Below, one piece after another: positions 40,685 to 48,409 of a DNA stretch of 64,000 bases; positions within the stretch are counted from its first letter, which is position 1, and every line of letters starts with the position of its first letter. The notes beneath the pieces are model-generated. The model worked only from the letters and a program-made list of their open reading frames with translations. It was not told the DNA's origin and searched no databases. A program made the translations under genes and the position numbers. Source of the DNA: Chloroflexi bacterium UBA5189 (GTDB taxonomy: Bacteria > Chloroflexota > Limnocylindria > Limnocylindrales > CSP1-4); contig DHWF01000051.1 in NCBI GenBank assembly GCA_002413045.1, forward strand, positions 422-64,421, given 5' to 3'.

Positions 40685-41035
40685 ATGGCACGAGTCAAGC
40701 GCGGCGTCACCGCGCACGCCCGCCACAAGCGCCTCCTCGACGACGCCGAGGGTCGCAAGGGCACCCGCTCGCGGCTGGTCAAGCCGGCGCGCGAGGCCCT
40801 GCTCCACGCCCTCGCCTACGCGACGCGCGACCGCAAGCAGCGCAAGCGTGATTTCCGCGGCCTCTGGATCGTCCGCATCAACGCGGCTGTCCGCAAGGAA
40901 GGCTGGACCTACGGCCGGTTCATCGAGGGCCTGAAGAAGGCCAACATCGACATCGATCGAAAGATCCTCGCCGACCTCGCCGTGCGCGACGCCGGTACGT
41001 TTACGCAGATCGTCGAAGCGGCGAAGGGAAGCTGA
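40685..41035 (+). CDS. rplT: 50S ribosomal protein L20
   Basis: 116 residues, M-A-R-V-K-R-G-V-T-A-H-A-R-H-K at the start, then the L20 motif D-F-R-G-L-W-I-V-R-I-N-A. In other bacteria L20 represses its own operon, and a binding site would lie in the infC leader. Gap to rpmI is 15 bases. Confidence 0.96.
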   Translation: MARVKRGVTAHARHKRLLDDAEGRKGTRSRLVKPAREALLHALAYATRDRKQRKRDFRGLWIVRINAAVRKEGWTYGRFIEGLKKANIDIDRKILADLAVRDAGTFTQIVEAAKGS

Positions 41036-41061
41036 TCGAACAGCTCCCGCCCCACCGCTCG

Positions 41062-41098
41062 ACGAGCCCTCGACATCCTCGGATGATCGGGGGCTCGT
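41062..41098 (+). terminator. Terminator between rplT and pheS
   Basis: A 12-bp stem (ACGAGCCCTCGA with TCGGGGGCTCGT, one T-G pair), and a smaller CATC/GATG stem inside its loop. It ends the infC operon, and pheS has its own promoter. Confidence 0.65.
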
Positions 41099-41120
41099 GA
41101 TTCAAGGACCGGACAGCCCG

Positions 41121-41126
41121 TACCAT
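41121..41126 (+). promoter_or_regulatory. -10 box for pheST
   Basis: TACCAT, about 27 bases before the pheS GTG and just after the terminator. GGAAGGA (41141-41147) is the ribosome binding site. Confidence 0.4.
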
Positions 41127-41152
41127 CGAAGCCTCGGACAGGAAGGACCCGC

Positions 41153-42193
41153 GTGGAACTCGCTCAGCTGACGCAGGATCTCGAGACGCTGGCGGCGGAG
41201 ACCGCGACTGCGCTCGCGGGCGCGCCCGATGTCGCGTCCCTCGATGCGCTCGAGGTCGACGTCCTCGGCAAAAAGGGCCGCCTCACCGGCGTCCTGCGCG
41301 GCATCGGTGCGCTGCCCGTCGACGACCGGCCGAAGGTCGGCGCCGTCGCGAACCGGGTCCGTGCCGGCATCGAAGCGGAGATCGCGGAGCGCCGAGCGGT
41401 GCTTGGCTCGGCCGAGCTCGACGCCCGCCTCGCCGCCGAGACGATCGACGTCACGATGCCGGGCCGACCGTTCCGGCACGGCTCGCTCCACCCGAGCATC
41501 GAGTCGATGTTCGAGATCGCTCGAATCTTCGGCCAGTTCGGGTTCGTGGTCCACGAGAGCCCCGAGATCGAGGACGACCTGACCAACTTCCAGGACCTGA
41601 ACATCCCGCCGGACCATCCGGCGCGCGACCTGTGGGACACCCTGTACGTGGACATCCCCGGGCACCTGCTGCGGACCCACACGTCGCCCGGCCAGCTCCA
41701 CGTCATGCGGACGATGCAGCCGCCGATCCGGGCGCTGCTCCCTGGCCGCTGCTTCCGGTACGAGGCGATCGACGCCTCGCACGGCTCGGAGTTCTTCCAG
41801 GTCGAGGGGATCATGGTCGACGAAGGCACCACCATGGGCGACCTGCGCGGCCTGCTCGACGAGTTCGCCCACGCGATGTTCGGCGCCGGCAAGCGGACGC
41901 GGTTCCGGCCCGGCTACTACCCGTTCACGGAGCCGTCCGTCGCGTTCGATGTCGAGTGCCTCGTGTGCGGCGGGCCCGGCTGCCCGGCGTGCGGCCGGAG
42001 CGGCTGGATGACGATCCTGGGCGCGGGGATGATCCATCCCGTCGTGCTTCGCCGAGGCGGGCTCGACCCGGAGCGCTACCAGGGATTCGCGTTCGGGATG
42101 GGGCCGGAGCGGATCTCGATGCTGCGGCACCGGATCACCGACCTGCGCCTGTTCCTCGAGAACGACGTCCGCTTCCTGGGCCAGTTCCGATGA
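41153..42193 (+). CDS. pheS: Phenylalanyl-tRNA synthetase alpha subunit
   Basis: 346 residues, GTG start with GGAAGGA 5 bases upstream. N-terminal coiled-coil region (about 1-90), then the class II catalytic core: P-G-R-P-F-R-H-G-S-L-H-P, motif 2 with F-R-Y-E-A-I-D-A-S-H, and motif 3 G-F-A-F-G-M-G-P-E-R-I. A cysteine-rich segment (C-L-V-C-G-G-P-G-C-P-A-C) is present, as in many bacterial PheS. It forms an alpha2-beta2 enzyme with PheT and charges tRNA-Phe. Confidence 0.96.
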   Translation: MELAQLTQDLETLAAETATALAGAPDVASLDALEVDVLGKKGRLTGVLRGIGALPVDDRPKVGAVANRVRAGIEAEIAERRAVLGSAELDARLAAETIDVTMPGRPFRHGSLHPSIESMFEIARIFGQFGFVVHESPEIEDDLTNFQDLNIPPDHPARDLWDTLYVDIPGHLLRTHTSPGQLHVMRTMQPPIRALLPGRCFRYEAIDASHGSEFFQVEGIMVDEGTTMGDLRGLLDEFAHAMFGAGKRTRFRPGYYPFTEPSVAFDVECLVCGGPGCPACGRSGWMTILGAGMIHPVVLRRGGLDPERYQGFAFGMGPERISMLRHRITDLRLFLENDVRFLGQFR

Positions 42194-42203
42194 GCCCGGT
42201 TCG

Positions 42204-44717
42204 ATGAGAGTCCCGCTCTCGTGGCTCCGCGAATTCGTCGACGTCGACTTGGCGCCGGAGGATCTCGCCGCGCGGCTGACGCTGCTCGGCATGGAGGTCA
42301 AGGGCATCGAGCGGCGGGGGACCGACTGGGCGAACGTCGTCGTCGGTGAGCTCCTCGCGGTCGAGAAGCACCCGAACGCCGACCGGCTCTCGCTCACGCG
42401 CGTGAACATGGGCTCCGGCGAGCCGCTCGAGATCGTGTGCGGGGCGACGAACATCGCCGTCGGCCAGCGGGTGCCCGTGGCGCTGCCGGGGGCCGTGCTG
42501 CCGGGCAATCGGCGGATCGAGCGGACCGAGAAGATGGGCGTCGTCTCGAACGGGATGCTCTGCTCGGGGGATGAGCTGGGGCTCAACGCGGACGCGGATG
42601 GGATCCTGATTCTCGCCCCCGAAACGCCGCTCGGCGCCAAGCTGGCCGACCTGTACGGCGACGTGGTCCTCGACGTCGACGTCAAGCCGAACCGCGGCGA
42701 CGCGCTGTCGATCCTTGGCATCGCCCGTGAAGTTGCCGCGTTGACCGGCGGGACGGTGCGGATGCCCGCGATCGAGGTCGCCGATACCGGCGAACCGATC
42801 GAAGGGCGGCTCACCGTCCGCGTGGACGACGAGCGGCTCTGCCCGCGCTTCGTGGGCCGGTGGGTGGATGGCGTCACCGTGCGGCCGTCACCGGACTGGG
42901 TCCAGATGCGGCTCCTCGCCGCCGGCATCCGGCCGATCAGCAACGTCGTCGACGCGTCGAATTACGTCATGGTGGAGCTGGGCAAGCCGATCCACACCTT
43001 CGATGCGGCTGCGGTGGCGCGGGACGGCAGCGGCCGGGCCGGGATCGTGGTGCGGCCGGCTGCGGCGGGGGAGCGCCTCGAGACCCTGGACCACGTCGAT
43101 CGGGCCCTGGACCCGGAGGCCCTCCTCATCGCCGACGCCAACGGGCCGCTCGGGATCGCGGGCGTCATGGGTGGAGCGGCATCCGAGGTGTCAAATGCGA
43201 CGCCGGCCGTGATCGTCGAGTCGGCGATCTTCGATCCGGTGAGCATTCGCCGCACGGCGTTCCGGTTCGCCCTGCGGTCCGAGGCGAGCCTGCGGTTCGA
43301 GAAGGGCCAGGAGTTCCGGCTCGCCCGAGTCGGCGCGGACCGCACCGCGCAGCTGATCCTGGCGTGGGCTGGCGGCTCGGTGGCGAGGGGCGCGGTCGAC
43401 ACCCATCCCGAAGAGCCGACGCCTCGACGCGTCGCGTTCCGGCCGGCGCGGGTGGATCGACTGCTCGGCACCTCGCTCGGCGTCGACGCGCAGCGGGCCG
43501 TCCTCGAGCGGGTCGGCATCGAGACGGAGGTCTCGGCCGGTCCGATCGGCGTCGCCATCGCCGCCGGTCCGACGCCAGAATCCGTGCCCGCCGGCGCCGG
43601 CCACGCGGTGCTCGCGACCATCCCGACGTGGCGGCGCGACATCGAGATCGAGGCGGACCTCGCCGAGGAGATCGCGCGCATCCACGGCTACGAGGAGGTC
43701 CCGCCGCGGCGGCCGTCGACCCAGATGCCGGCCTGGCGCGAGACGCCCCTCGCGGCGCGCGATGCCCTCCGAGGCGCGCTCGCCGGTGCGGGCCTGACGG
43801 AGGTCGTCAGCTACGCCCTCGTGTCGGCGCGGATGATCGAGGCGTTCGCCTGGACCGTCGACGACCGGCCAGCCGCGGGCGAGGCCGCGCGCGAAGGCGC
43901 GCCGGTGACCGTCACGAACCCGCTCTCGATGGACCACTCGATCCTCCGGCAGTCCCTCGTCGGCAGCCTCGTCGAGGTCGTCGATACCAACGCCAGGCAC
44001 GGCCAGACGGATCTCGCGATCTTCGAGGTCGGCAAGGGGTACGGGCGCGTCGGCGACGACTCGCGGGAGTGGTGGCGCCTCGGGCTGGCGTTCGCCGGGG
44101 CGATGGAGCCGCCGGCCTGGAATCGCCCCCGCCGCGAGGCCGACATCGAGGATGCGAAGGGCGCCATCGAGCTGGTCGCAGGGCTGCTGGGCTCAGGCGT
44201 CCCGAAGTACACGCCGCTCGGCGACGAGCCGATCCTCCACCCGGGCCGGAGCGCGAGCGTCGAATCGCGCTTCGCCGACGGGTCGCTCGCGATCGCGGGC
44301 GTCGTCGGCGAGCTGCATCCGCGCCTGGCCGAGGCGTGGGACCTCCGAGCCCATCGGGTCGTCGTCGCGGAGCTGTCCGTCGCCGGGCTGGCCGGCGGCA
44401 GTCTCACGCCGGAGCGCTCGGTCCCGCTGCCACGCTTCCAGCCGATCGAGCGCGACCTCACCGTGGACGTGCCTGATCGCGTCGCCGCGGCCGCGGTCAC
44501 CGACGCAGTGAGCGCTGCGGGAGGGTCTGCCCTAGAGGACACGACCCTCGTCGGCACCTATCGAGGCCATCCGCTCGGGCCGGACGAGCGCAGCCTCACG
44601 TTCCGTCTTCGGTTCGGCGCGCCGGATCGGGCGGTCGGCGAGGCCGAGATCGACGCCGCGATCGGTACGATCAGCGACGCGCTGAGGGAGAACATCGGAG
44701 CACGAATCCGCTCCTGA
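42204..44717 (+). CDS. pheT: Phenylalanyl-tRNA synthetase beta subunit
   Basis: 837 residues, standard length. M-R-V-P-L-S-W-L-R-E-F-V start. tRNA-binding domain (about 40-150, with H-P-N-A-D-R-L). B3/B4 editing domain (about 210-380). B5 domain (about 400-490). C-terminal FDX-ACB anticodon-binding domain (with F-Q-P-I-E-R-D-L-T). Gap to pheS is 10 bases. It supplies the editing and tRNA recognition of PheRS. Confidence 0.96.
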   Translation: MRVPLSWLREFVDVDLAPEDLAARLTLLGMEVKGIERRGTDWANVVVGELLAVEKHPNADRLSLTRVNMGSGEPLEIVCGATNIAVGQRVPVALPGAVLPGNRRIERTEKMGVVSNGMLCSGDELGLNADADGILILAPETPLGAKLADLYGDVVLDVDVKPNRGDALSILGIAREVAALTGGTVRMPAIEVADTGEPIEGRLTVRVDDERLCPRFVGRWVDGVTVRPSPDWVQMRLLAAGIRPISNVVDASNYVMVELGKPIHTFDAAAVARDGSGRAGIVVRPAAAGERLETLDHVDRALDPEALLIADANGPLGIAGVMGGAASEVSNATPAVIVESAIFDPVSIRRTAFRFALRSEASLRFEKGQEFRLARVGADRTAQLILAWAGGSVARGAVDTHPEEPTPRRVAFRPARVDRLLGTSLGVDAQRAVLERVGIETEVSAGPIGVAIAAGPTPESVPAGAGHAVLATIPTWRRDIEIEADLAEEIARIHGYEEVPPRRPSTQMPAWRETPLAARDALRGALAGAGLTEVVSYALVSARMIEAFAWTVDDRPAAGEAAREGAPVTVTNPLSMDHSILRQSLVGSLVEVVDTNARHGQTDLAIFEVGKGYGRVGDDSREWWRLGLAFAGAMEPPAWNRPRREADIEDAKGAIELVAGLLGSGVPKYTPLGDEPILHPGRSASVESRFADGSLAIAGVVGELHPRLAEAWDLRAHRVVVAELSVAGLAGGSLTPERSVPLPRFQPIERDLTVDVPDRVAAAAVTDAVSAAGGSALEDTTLVGTYRGHPLGPDERSLTFRLRFGAPDRAVGEAEIDAAIGTISDALRENIGARIRS

Positions 44718-44723
44718 GCCTGT

Positions 44724-44729
44724 TACAGT
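44724..44729 (+). promoter_or_regulatory. -10 box of the CvpA-like gene (leaderless)
   Basis: TGTTACAGT (TG-T-TACAGT) ends 6 bases before the GTG at 44736. The block TACAGTCCCGCC also precedes the DUF951 gene at 11704. Confidence 0.45.
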
Positions 44730-44735
44730 CCCGCC

Positions 44736-45326
44736 GTGGACCAGCTCCAGCCGTTCGACCTCGTGATCGCCCTGGTCCTGCTGGCGATGTTCATCGTCGG
44801 GTACGCCCAGGGCCTCGTCCGCCGGATCCTCGGCATCGCCGCGATCCTGTTCTCGCTCTTCGTCGGCGCCCTGCTGCGCCAGCCGCTCGGTGAGTACCTG
44901 ACCCACGAGTGGACCACGATCGTCCCGGCGTACAGCTACATGGTCGCGTTCGGCGCGGTGTTCGTCGCCGTGGCCGTCACGCTCAGCATCGGCATCCAGA
45001 TCTCATATCGGCCGGCGCCGCTGTTCCCGCGCTACCCGGCCCTCGACGAGATCCTCGGCGGCCTGCTCGGCGTGTTCGAGGGGATCCTCATCCTCATCGC
45101 GATCATGCTGATCCTCGACCCGTACTTCACGCAGGCAGACGTCAGGGACCATGCCGGGATCGGCGAGTTCGGGCCGCTGCGGACCGTATTCGGGTTCCTG
45201 GACACCTCGCTCACCGGATCGATCCTGCGCCACAACCTGGTCCCGGGGCTCCTCGCGATCTTCGGCCTGCTGATCCCGCAGGACGTGAAGGACGCGTTCG
45301 CCAGGGCGCTGACTGCCCGCGCCTGA
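44736..45326 (+). CDS. CvpA family membrane protein
   Basis: 196 residues, GTG start. Four hydrophobic helices (about 4-25, 30-50, 68-90, 105-128) and the CvpA pattern F-D-L-V-I-A-L-V-L-L-A near the start. In E. coli CvpA is linked to colicin V production and membrane stress, and the function here is unknown. It is preceded by its own TACAGT box and sits between pheT and the DNA glycosylase. Confidence 0.85.
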   Translation: MDQLQPFDLVIALVLLAMFIVGYAQGLVRRILGIAAILFSLFVGALLRQPLGEYLTHEWTTIVPAYSYMVAFGAVFVAVAVTLSIGIQISYRPAPLFPRYPALDEILGGLLGVFEGILILIAIMLILDPYFTQADVRDHAGIGEFGPLRTVFGFLDTSLTGSILRHNLVPGLLAIFGLLIPQDVKDAFARALTARA

Positions 45327-45363
45327 TCGACGGCGACGCGTCCCGCGTGGGACGCTGCGGCGG

Positions 45364-46005
45364 ATGACCCTCTCCCGTGAGATTCTCGCCGGACCCACGC
45401 TCGATGCCGCCCGCGCCCTGCTCGGCGCGTACCTCGTCCGCGAGGCGCCCGACGGTGCCCCGGAAGCTCGACGCATCGGGCGCATCGTCGAGGTCGAGGC
45501 GTACATCGGGGAGGACGACGCCGCCTCGCACGCGAGGTTCGGACGCACGCCGCGCAACGCCGTCATGTTCGGGCCTCCGGGGATTTCCTACGTGTACCTT
45601 GTCTACGGGATGTACGAGTGCCTGAACGTGGTCACGGAGCCTGCTGGGCGGCCTGCCGCCGTGCTGATCCGCGCCGTCGAGCCGGTCGCGGGCGTCCCGG
45701 CGATGCGCGCCGCGCGACTTGCGCACGCCCTTCGCCGGGCGGGCACGGCTGACGCCCGCCTGCGGGCCATCGCACGGATCGGCGCGCTCATGCCGAGCGG
45801 CCTCACGGCCGGTCCCGGCCTCGTCGCCGCCGCCTTCGACATCTCGCGGGAGGACACCGGCCTGGACCTGCTCGAGCCGTCGGCGCCGCTCCGTATCGAG
45901 GCGGGCGCCGCAGCGGTGGACATCGTCGCAACGCCGCGCATCGGCATCGGCTACGCCCCGGAGCCGTGGCGAAGCCTGCCGTGGCGCTTCACCGAGCGCC
46001 GCTAG
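45364..46005 (+). CDS. 3-methyladenine DNA glycosylase (MPG/AAG type)
   Basis: 213 residues. Conserved AAG motifs: V-E-V-E-A-Y-I-G (with the catalytic Glu), A-S-H-A-R-F-G-R-T-P-R-N, and the V-Y-L-V-Y-G-M-Y-E-C-L-N-V-V segment. It excises alkylated purines, starting base excision repair. mutS2 follows immediately. Confidence 0.93.
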   Translation: MTLSREILAGPTLDAARALLGAYLVREAPDGAPEARRIGRIVEVEAYIGEDDAASHARFGRTPRNAVMFGPPGISYVYLVYGMYECLNVVTEPAGRPAAVLIRAVEPVAGVPAMRAARLAHALRRAGTADARLRAIARIGALMPSGLTAGPGLVAAAFDISREDTGLDLLEPSAPLRIEAGAAAVDIVATPRIGIGYAPEPWRSLPWRFTERR

Positions 46006-46010
46006 CGAAG

Positions 46011-48392
46011 GTGGACGCTCGCTCGGTCGCGATCCTCGAATTCCCGCTCGTCCGCGCGCGGCTGGCGGACCACACCTCGTTCGGCCCGAGCCGCCGTCTC
46101 GCTGAGGCGCTCGCACCCCAGTCGGACGCGGTCCTCGTCGCGCGTGGGCTGGACGAGACCGACGAGGCGCGGGCACTGATCGAGGAACGGGCGGGCGTCG
46201 GGATTGCCGGCGCGCGCGACATCGGGCCGGCCATCGAGCGCGCGGCGCGTGGCGGCCGCCTCGATCCCGAGCAGTTCCTCGACGTCTGGGCGACGCTCGA
46301 CGCCGCGGCCGGCCTCAAGCCGCACCTCGCCGACGCGCGCCGGCCGCTCCAGCGCGAGCTGGGCCGCCAGCTGCATCCGCTGCCGGCGATCACGTCCACC
46401 CTCGCGCGCTCGTTCGACCCGGCGGGCGAGTTGCTCGATACCGCATCGCCCCGCCTCGGTGGTCTCCGCGCGGCCGTTCGAGTCGCGTTCGACCGCCTCC
46501 GGCGCCGCCTCGACACCCTCGTCGCCTCGGAGCTCGGCAACGCCCTCCAGGAGCCGATCGTCACGCTCCGCAACGGGCGCTACGTCGTGCCGGTCCGGGC
46601 CGACGCGAAGGGCCGGGTCAAGGGCATCGTGCACGACGCATCCGGGAGCGGGCAGACGCTGTTCATCGAGCCGCTCGTGGTCGTCGAGCTCGGGAATGCG
46701 TGGCGCGAGGCGCAGGCCGCCGAGCAGGCCGAGATCGAGCGGATCCTCGACGAGCTGTCGGCACTGGTCGGCGCGAACGCCGGGCCGCTGCGCGAGACCC
46801 TCGGCGCACTCGCCCAGTTCGACTTCTGGGCAGCCAAGGCGCAGCTCGCCGGCGAGATGGGCGCCTCGCGTCCGGAGACGACGAAACGGTCCGAGGTCAT
46901 CCTCCTTTCGGCACGCCATCCGGGCCTGACCGGCCGTGTGGTCCCGATCGACGTGCGCCTCGGCGACGGCTTCACGGCCCTCGTCGTGACCGGCCCGAAC
47001 ACGGGCGGCAAGACCGTGACCCTCCGGACGCTCGGGCTGCTGGCACTGATGCACCAGGCGGGGCTCCATGTCCCGGCGGCGCCCGGCAGCCGGCTGCCGA
47101 TCCTCCAAGACGTCTTCGCCGACATCGGCGACGAGCAGTCGATCGCCCAGTCACTGTCGACGTTCTCCGGCCACCTGCGCTCGATCATTCGGATCGTCGA
47201 GGCGGCCGGCCCGGGGACGCTCGTGCTGCTCGATGAGCTCGGGGCCGGCACCGACCCGACCGAGGGGTCTGCGCTCGCCCAGGCGCTGCTGGACCACTTC
47301 ATCAAGGCAGGCGCGCTCGTCGCCGCGACGACCCACTACGCCGAGCTGAAGGCCTACGCCCACACGACGCCCGGCGCGACGAACGCGTCCGTGGAGTTCG
47401 ATCTCGAGACGCTCAGCCCCACGTACCGGCTCACGATCGGGCTGCCAGGCGGCTCGCAGGCCTTCGCCATCGCCGAGCGCCTGGGGCTCCCGCCGGCGCT
47501 GGTGGCCGACGCTCGATCGCGCCTCAGCGAGTCACAGCGCACCTTCGAGGCGACGCTGGCGCGCATCCGCGAGGTCGAGACCGAGACTGCGGAGTCGAAG
47601 GACCGCACCCGCGAGGCGGAGCTGCGTGCCGGCGAAGCGCTCCGGGCTGCCGCCGACGAACGACGGAAGGCCCAGCAGTCGCGCGCGGACACGGAGCTGC
47701 GCGCGCGGGAAGAAGCCGCGCGCCTCGTCTCGGATCTCCGGTCGGAGCTCGAGAACGCCCGCCGGTCGCTCGAGCGCGGCGCGCTCACGGGTCCGGCCAT
47801 CAACAGCGTGCTGGAGCGCGCAGAGGATCGACTCGCGAAGGCGCCGGCGCCGGCATCAGCGCGTGGTGGGCCAGCGGCCACGAAGGCACCCGCGGGCTCC
47901 GCATCGCCACCGGCCTGGCGGGTCGGCGACGAGGCGCGGAGTCGGTCCGGCGGCTGGACGGGGCGGATCGCCGAGCTCGATCGATCGAAGCGCCGAGCGA
48001 CCATCGAGACCGGCTCGATGCGCGTCAGCGTCGAGGTCGCCGATCTCGAGCCCGTCGAGCCGTCGAGTGGCGGCTCGGGCACCGGCAACGGCAGCGGCGC
48101 CGGGCCCGCCGGCACGAACGTCGCGGAGCTGCGGCTCAGCCGCGCCCGGAGCGTCCCGATGTCACTCGACCTACGCGGCGCGCGGGTCGACGAAGCGCTG
48201 GCGGCCCTTGACCGCTACCTCGAGGACGCCTCGCTCGCCGGTCTGGCGAAAGTCACCGTGATCCACGGCCTCGGAACCGGCGCGCTGCGAGACGCGGTGC
48301 GAACCGACTCGGCGGCCCATCCGCTCGTTCGAACGGTCCGGCCCGGCGAGCGCGGCGAGGGCGGCGACGGGGTCACCGTCGTCGAGCTGTAG
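46011..48392 (+). CDS. mutS2: Endonuclease MutS2
   Basis: 793 residues from the GTG at 46011. A GTG at 45966 would give 15 extra residues and overlap the glycosylase. Here the frame begins D-A-R-S-V-A-I-L-E-F like other MutS2. Core domain, P-loop G-P-N-T-G-G-K-T (near 327), Walker B L-L-D-E-L-G-A-G-T-D-P-T-E-G, coiled coil (about 500-610), and C-terminal Smr nuclease domain (about 715-793, L-D-L-R-G and H-G-L-G-T-G-A-L-R). It suppresses homologous recombination and, in some bacteria, rescues collided ribosomes. Confidence 0.94.
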   Translation: MDARSVAILEFPLVRARLADHTSFGPSRRLAEALAPQSDAVLVARGLDETDEARALIEERAGVGIAGARDIGPAIERAARGGRLDPEQFLDVWATLDAAAGLKPHLADARRPLQRELGRQLHPLPAITSTLARSFDPAGELLDTASPRLGGLRAAVRVAFDRLRRRLDTLVASELGNALQEPIVTLRNGRYVVPVRADAKGRVKGIVHDASGSGQTLFIEPLVVVELGNAWREAQAAEQAEIERILDELSALVGANAGPLRETLGALAQFDFWAAKAQLAGEMGASRPETTKRSEVILLSARHPGLTGRVVPIDVRLGDGFTALVVTGPNTGGKTVTLRTLGLLALMHQAGLHVPAAPGSRLPILQDVFADIGDEQSIAQSLSTFSGHLRSIIRIVEAAGPGTLVLLDELGAGTDPTEGSALAQALLDHFIKAGALVAATTHYAELKAYAHTTPGATNASVEFDLETLSPTYRLTIGLPGGSQAFAIAERLGLPPALVADARSRLSESQRTFEATLARIREVETETAESKDRTREAELRAGEALRAAADERRKAQQSRADTELRAREEAARLVSDLRSELENARRSLERGALTGPAINSVLERAEDRLAKAPAPASARGGPAATKAPAGSASPPAWRVGDEARSRSGGWTGRIAELDRSKRRATIETGSMRVSVEVADLEPVEPSSGGSGTGNGSGAGPAGTNVAELRLSRARSVPMSLDLRGARVDEALAALDRYLEDASLAGLAKVTVIHGLGTGALRDAVRTDSAAHPLVRTVRPGERGEGGDGVTVVEL

Positions 48393-48409
48393 GCGAGGCG
48401 CCTGGGCGG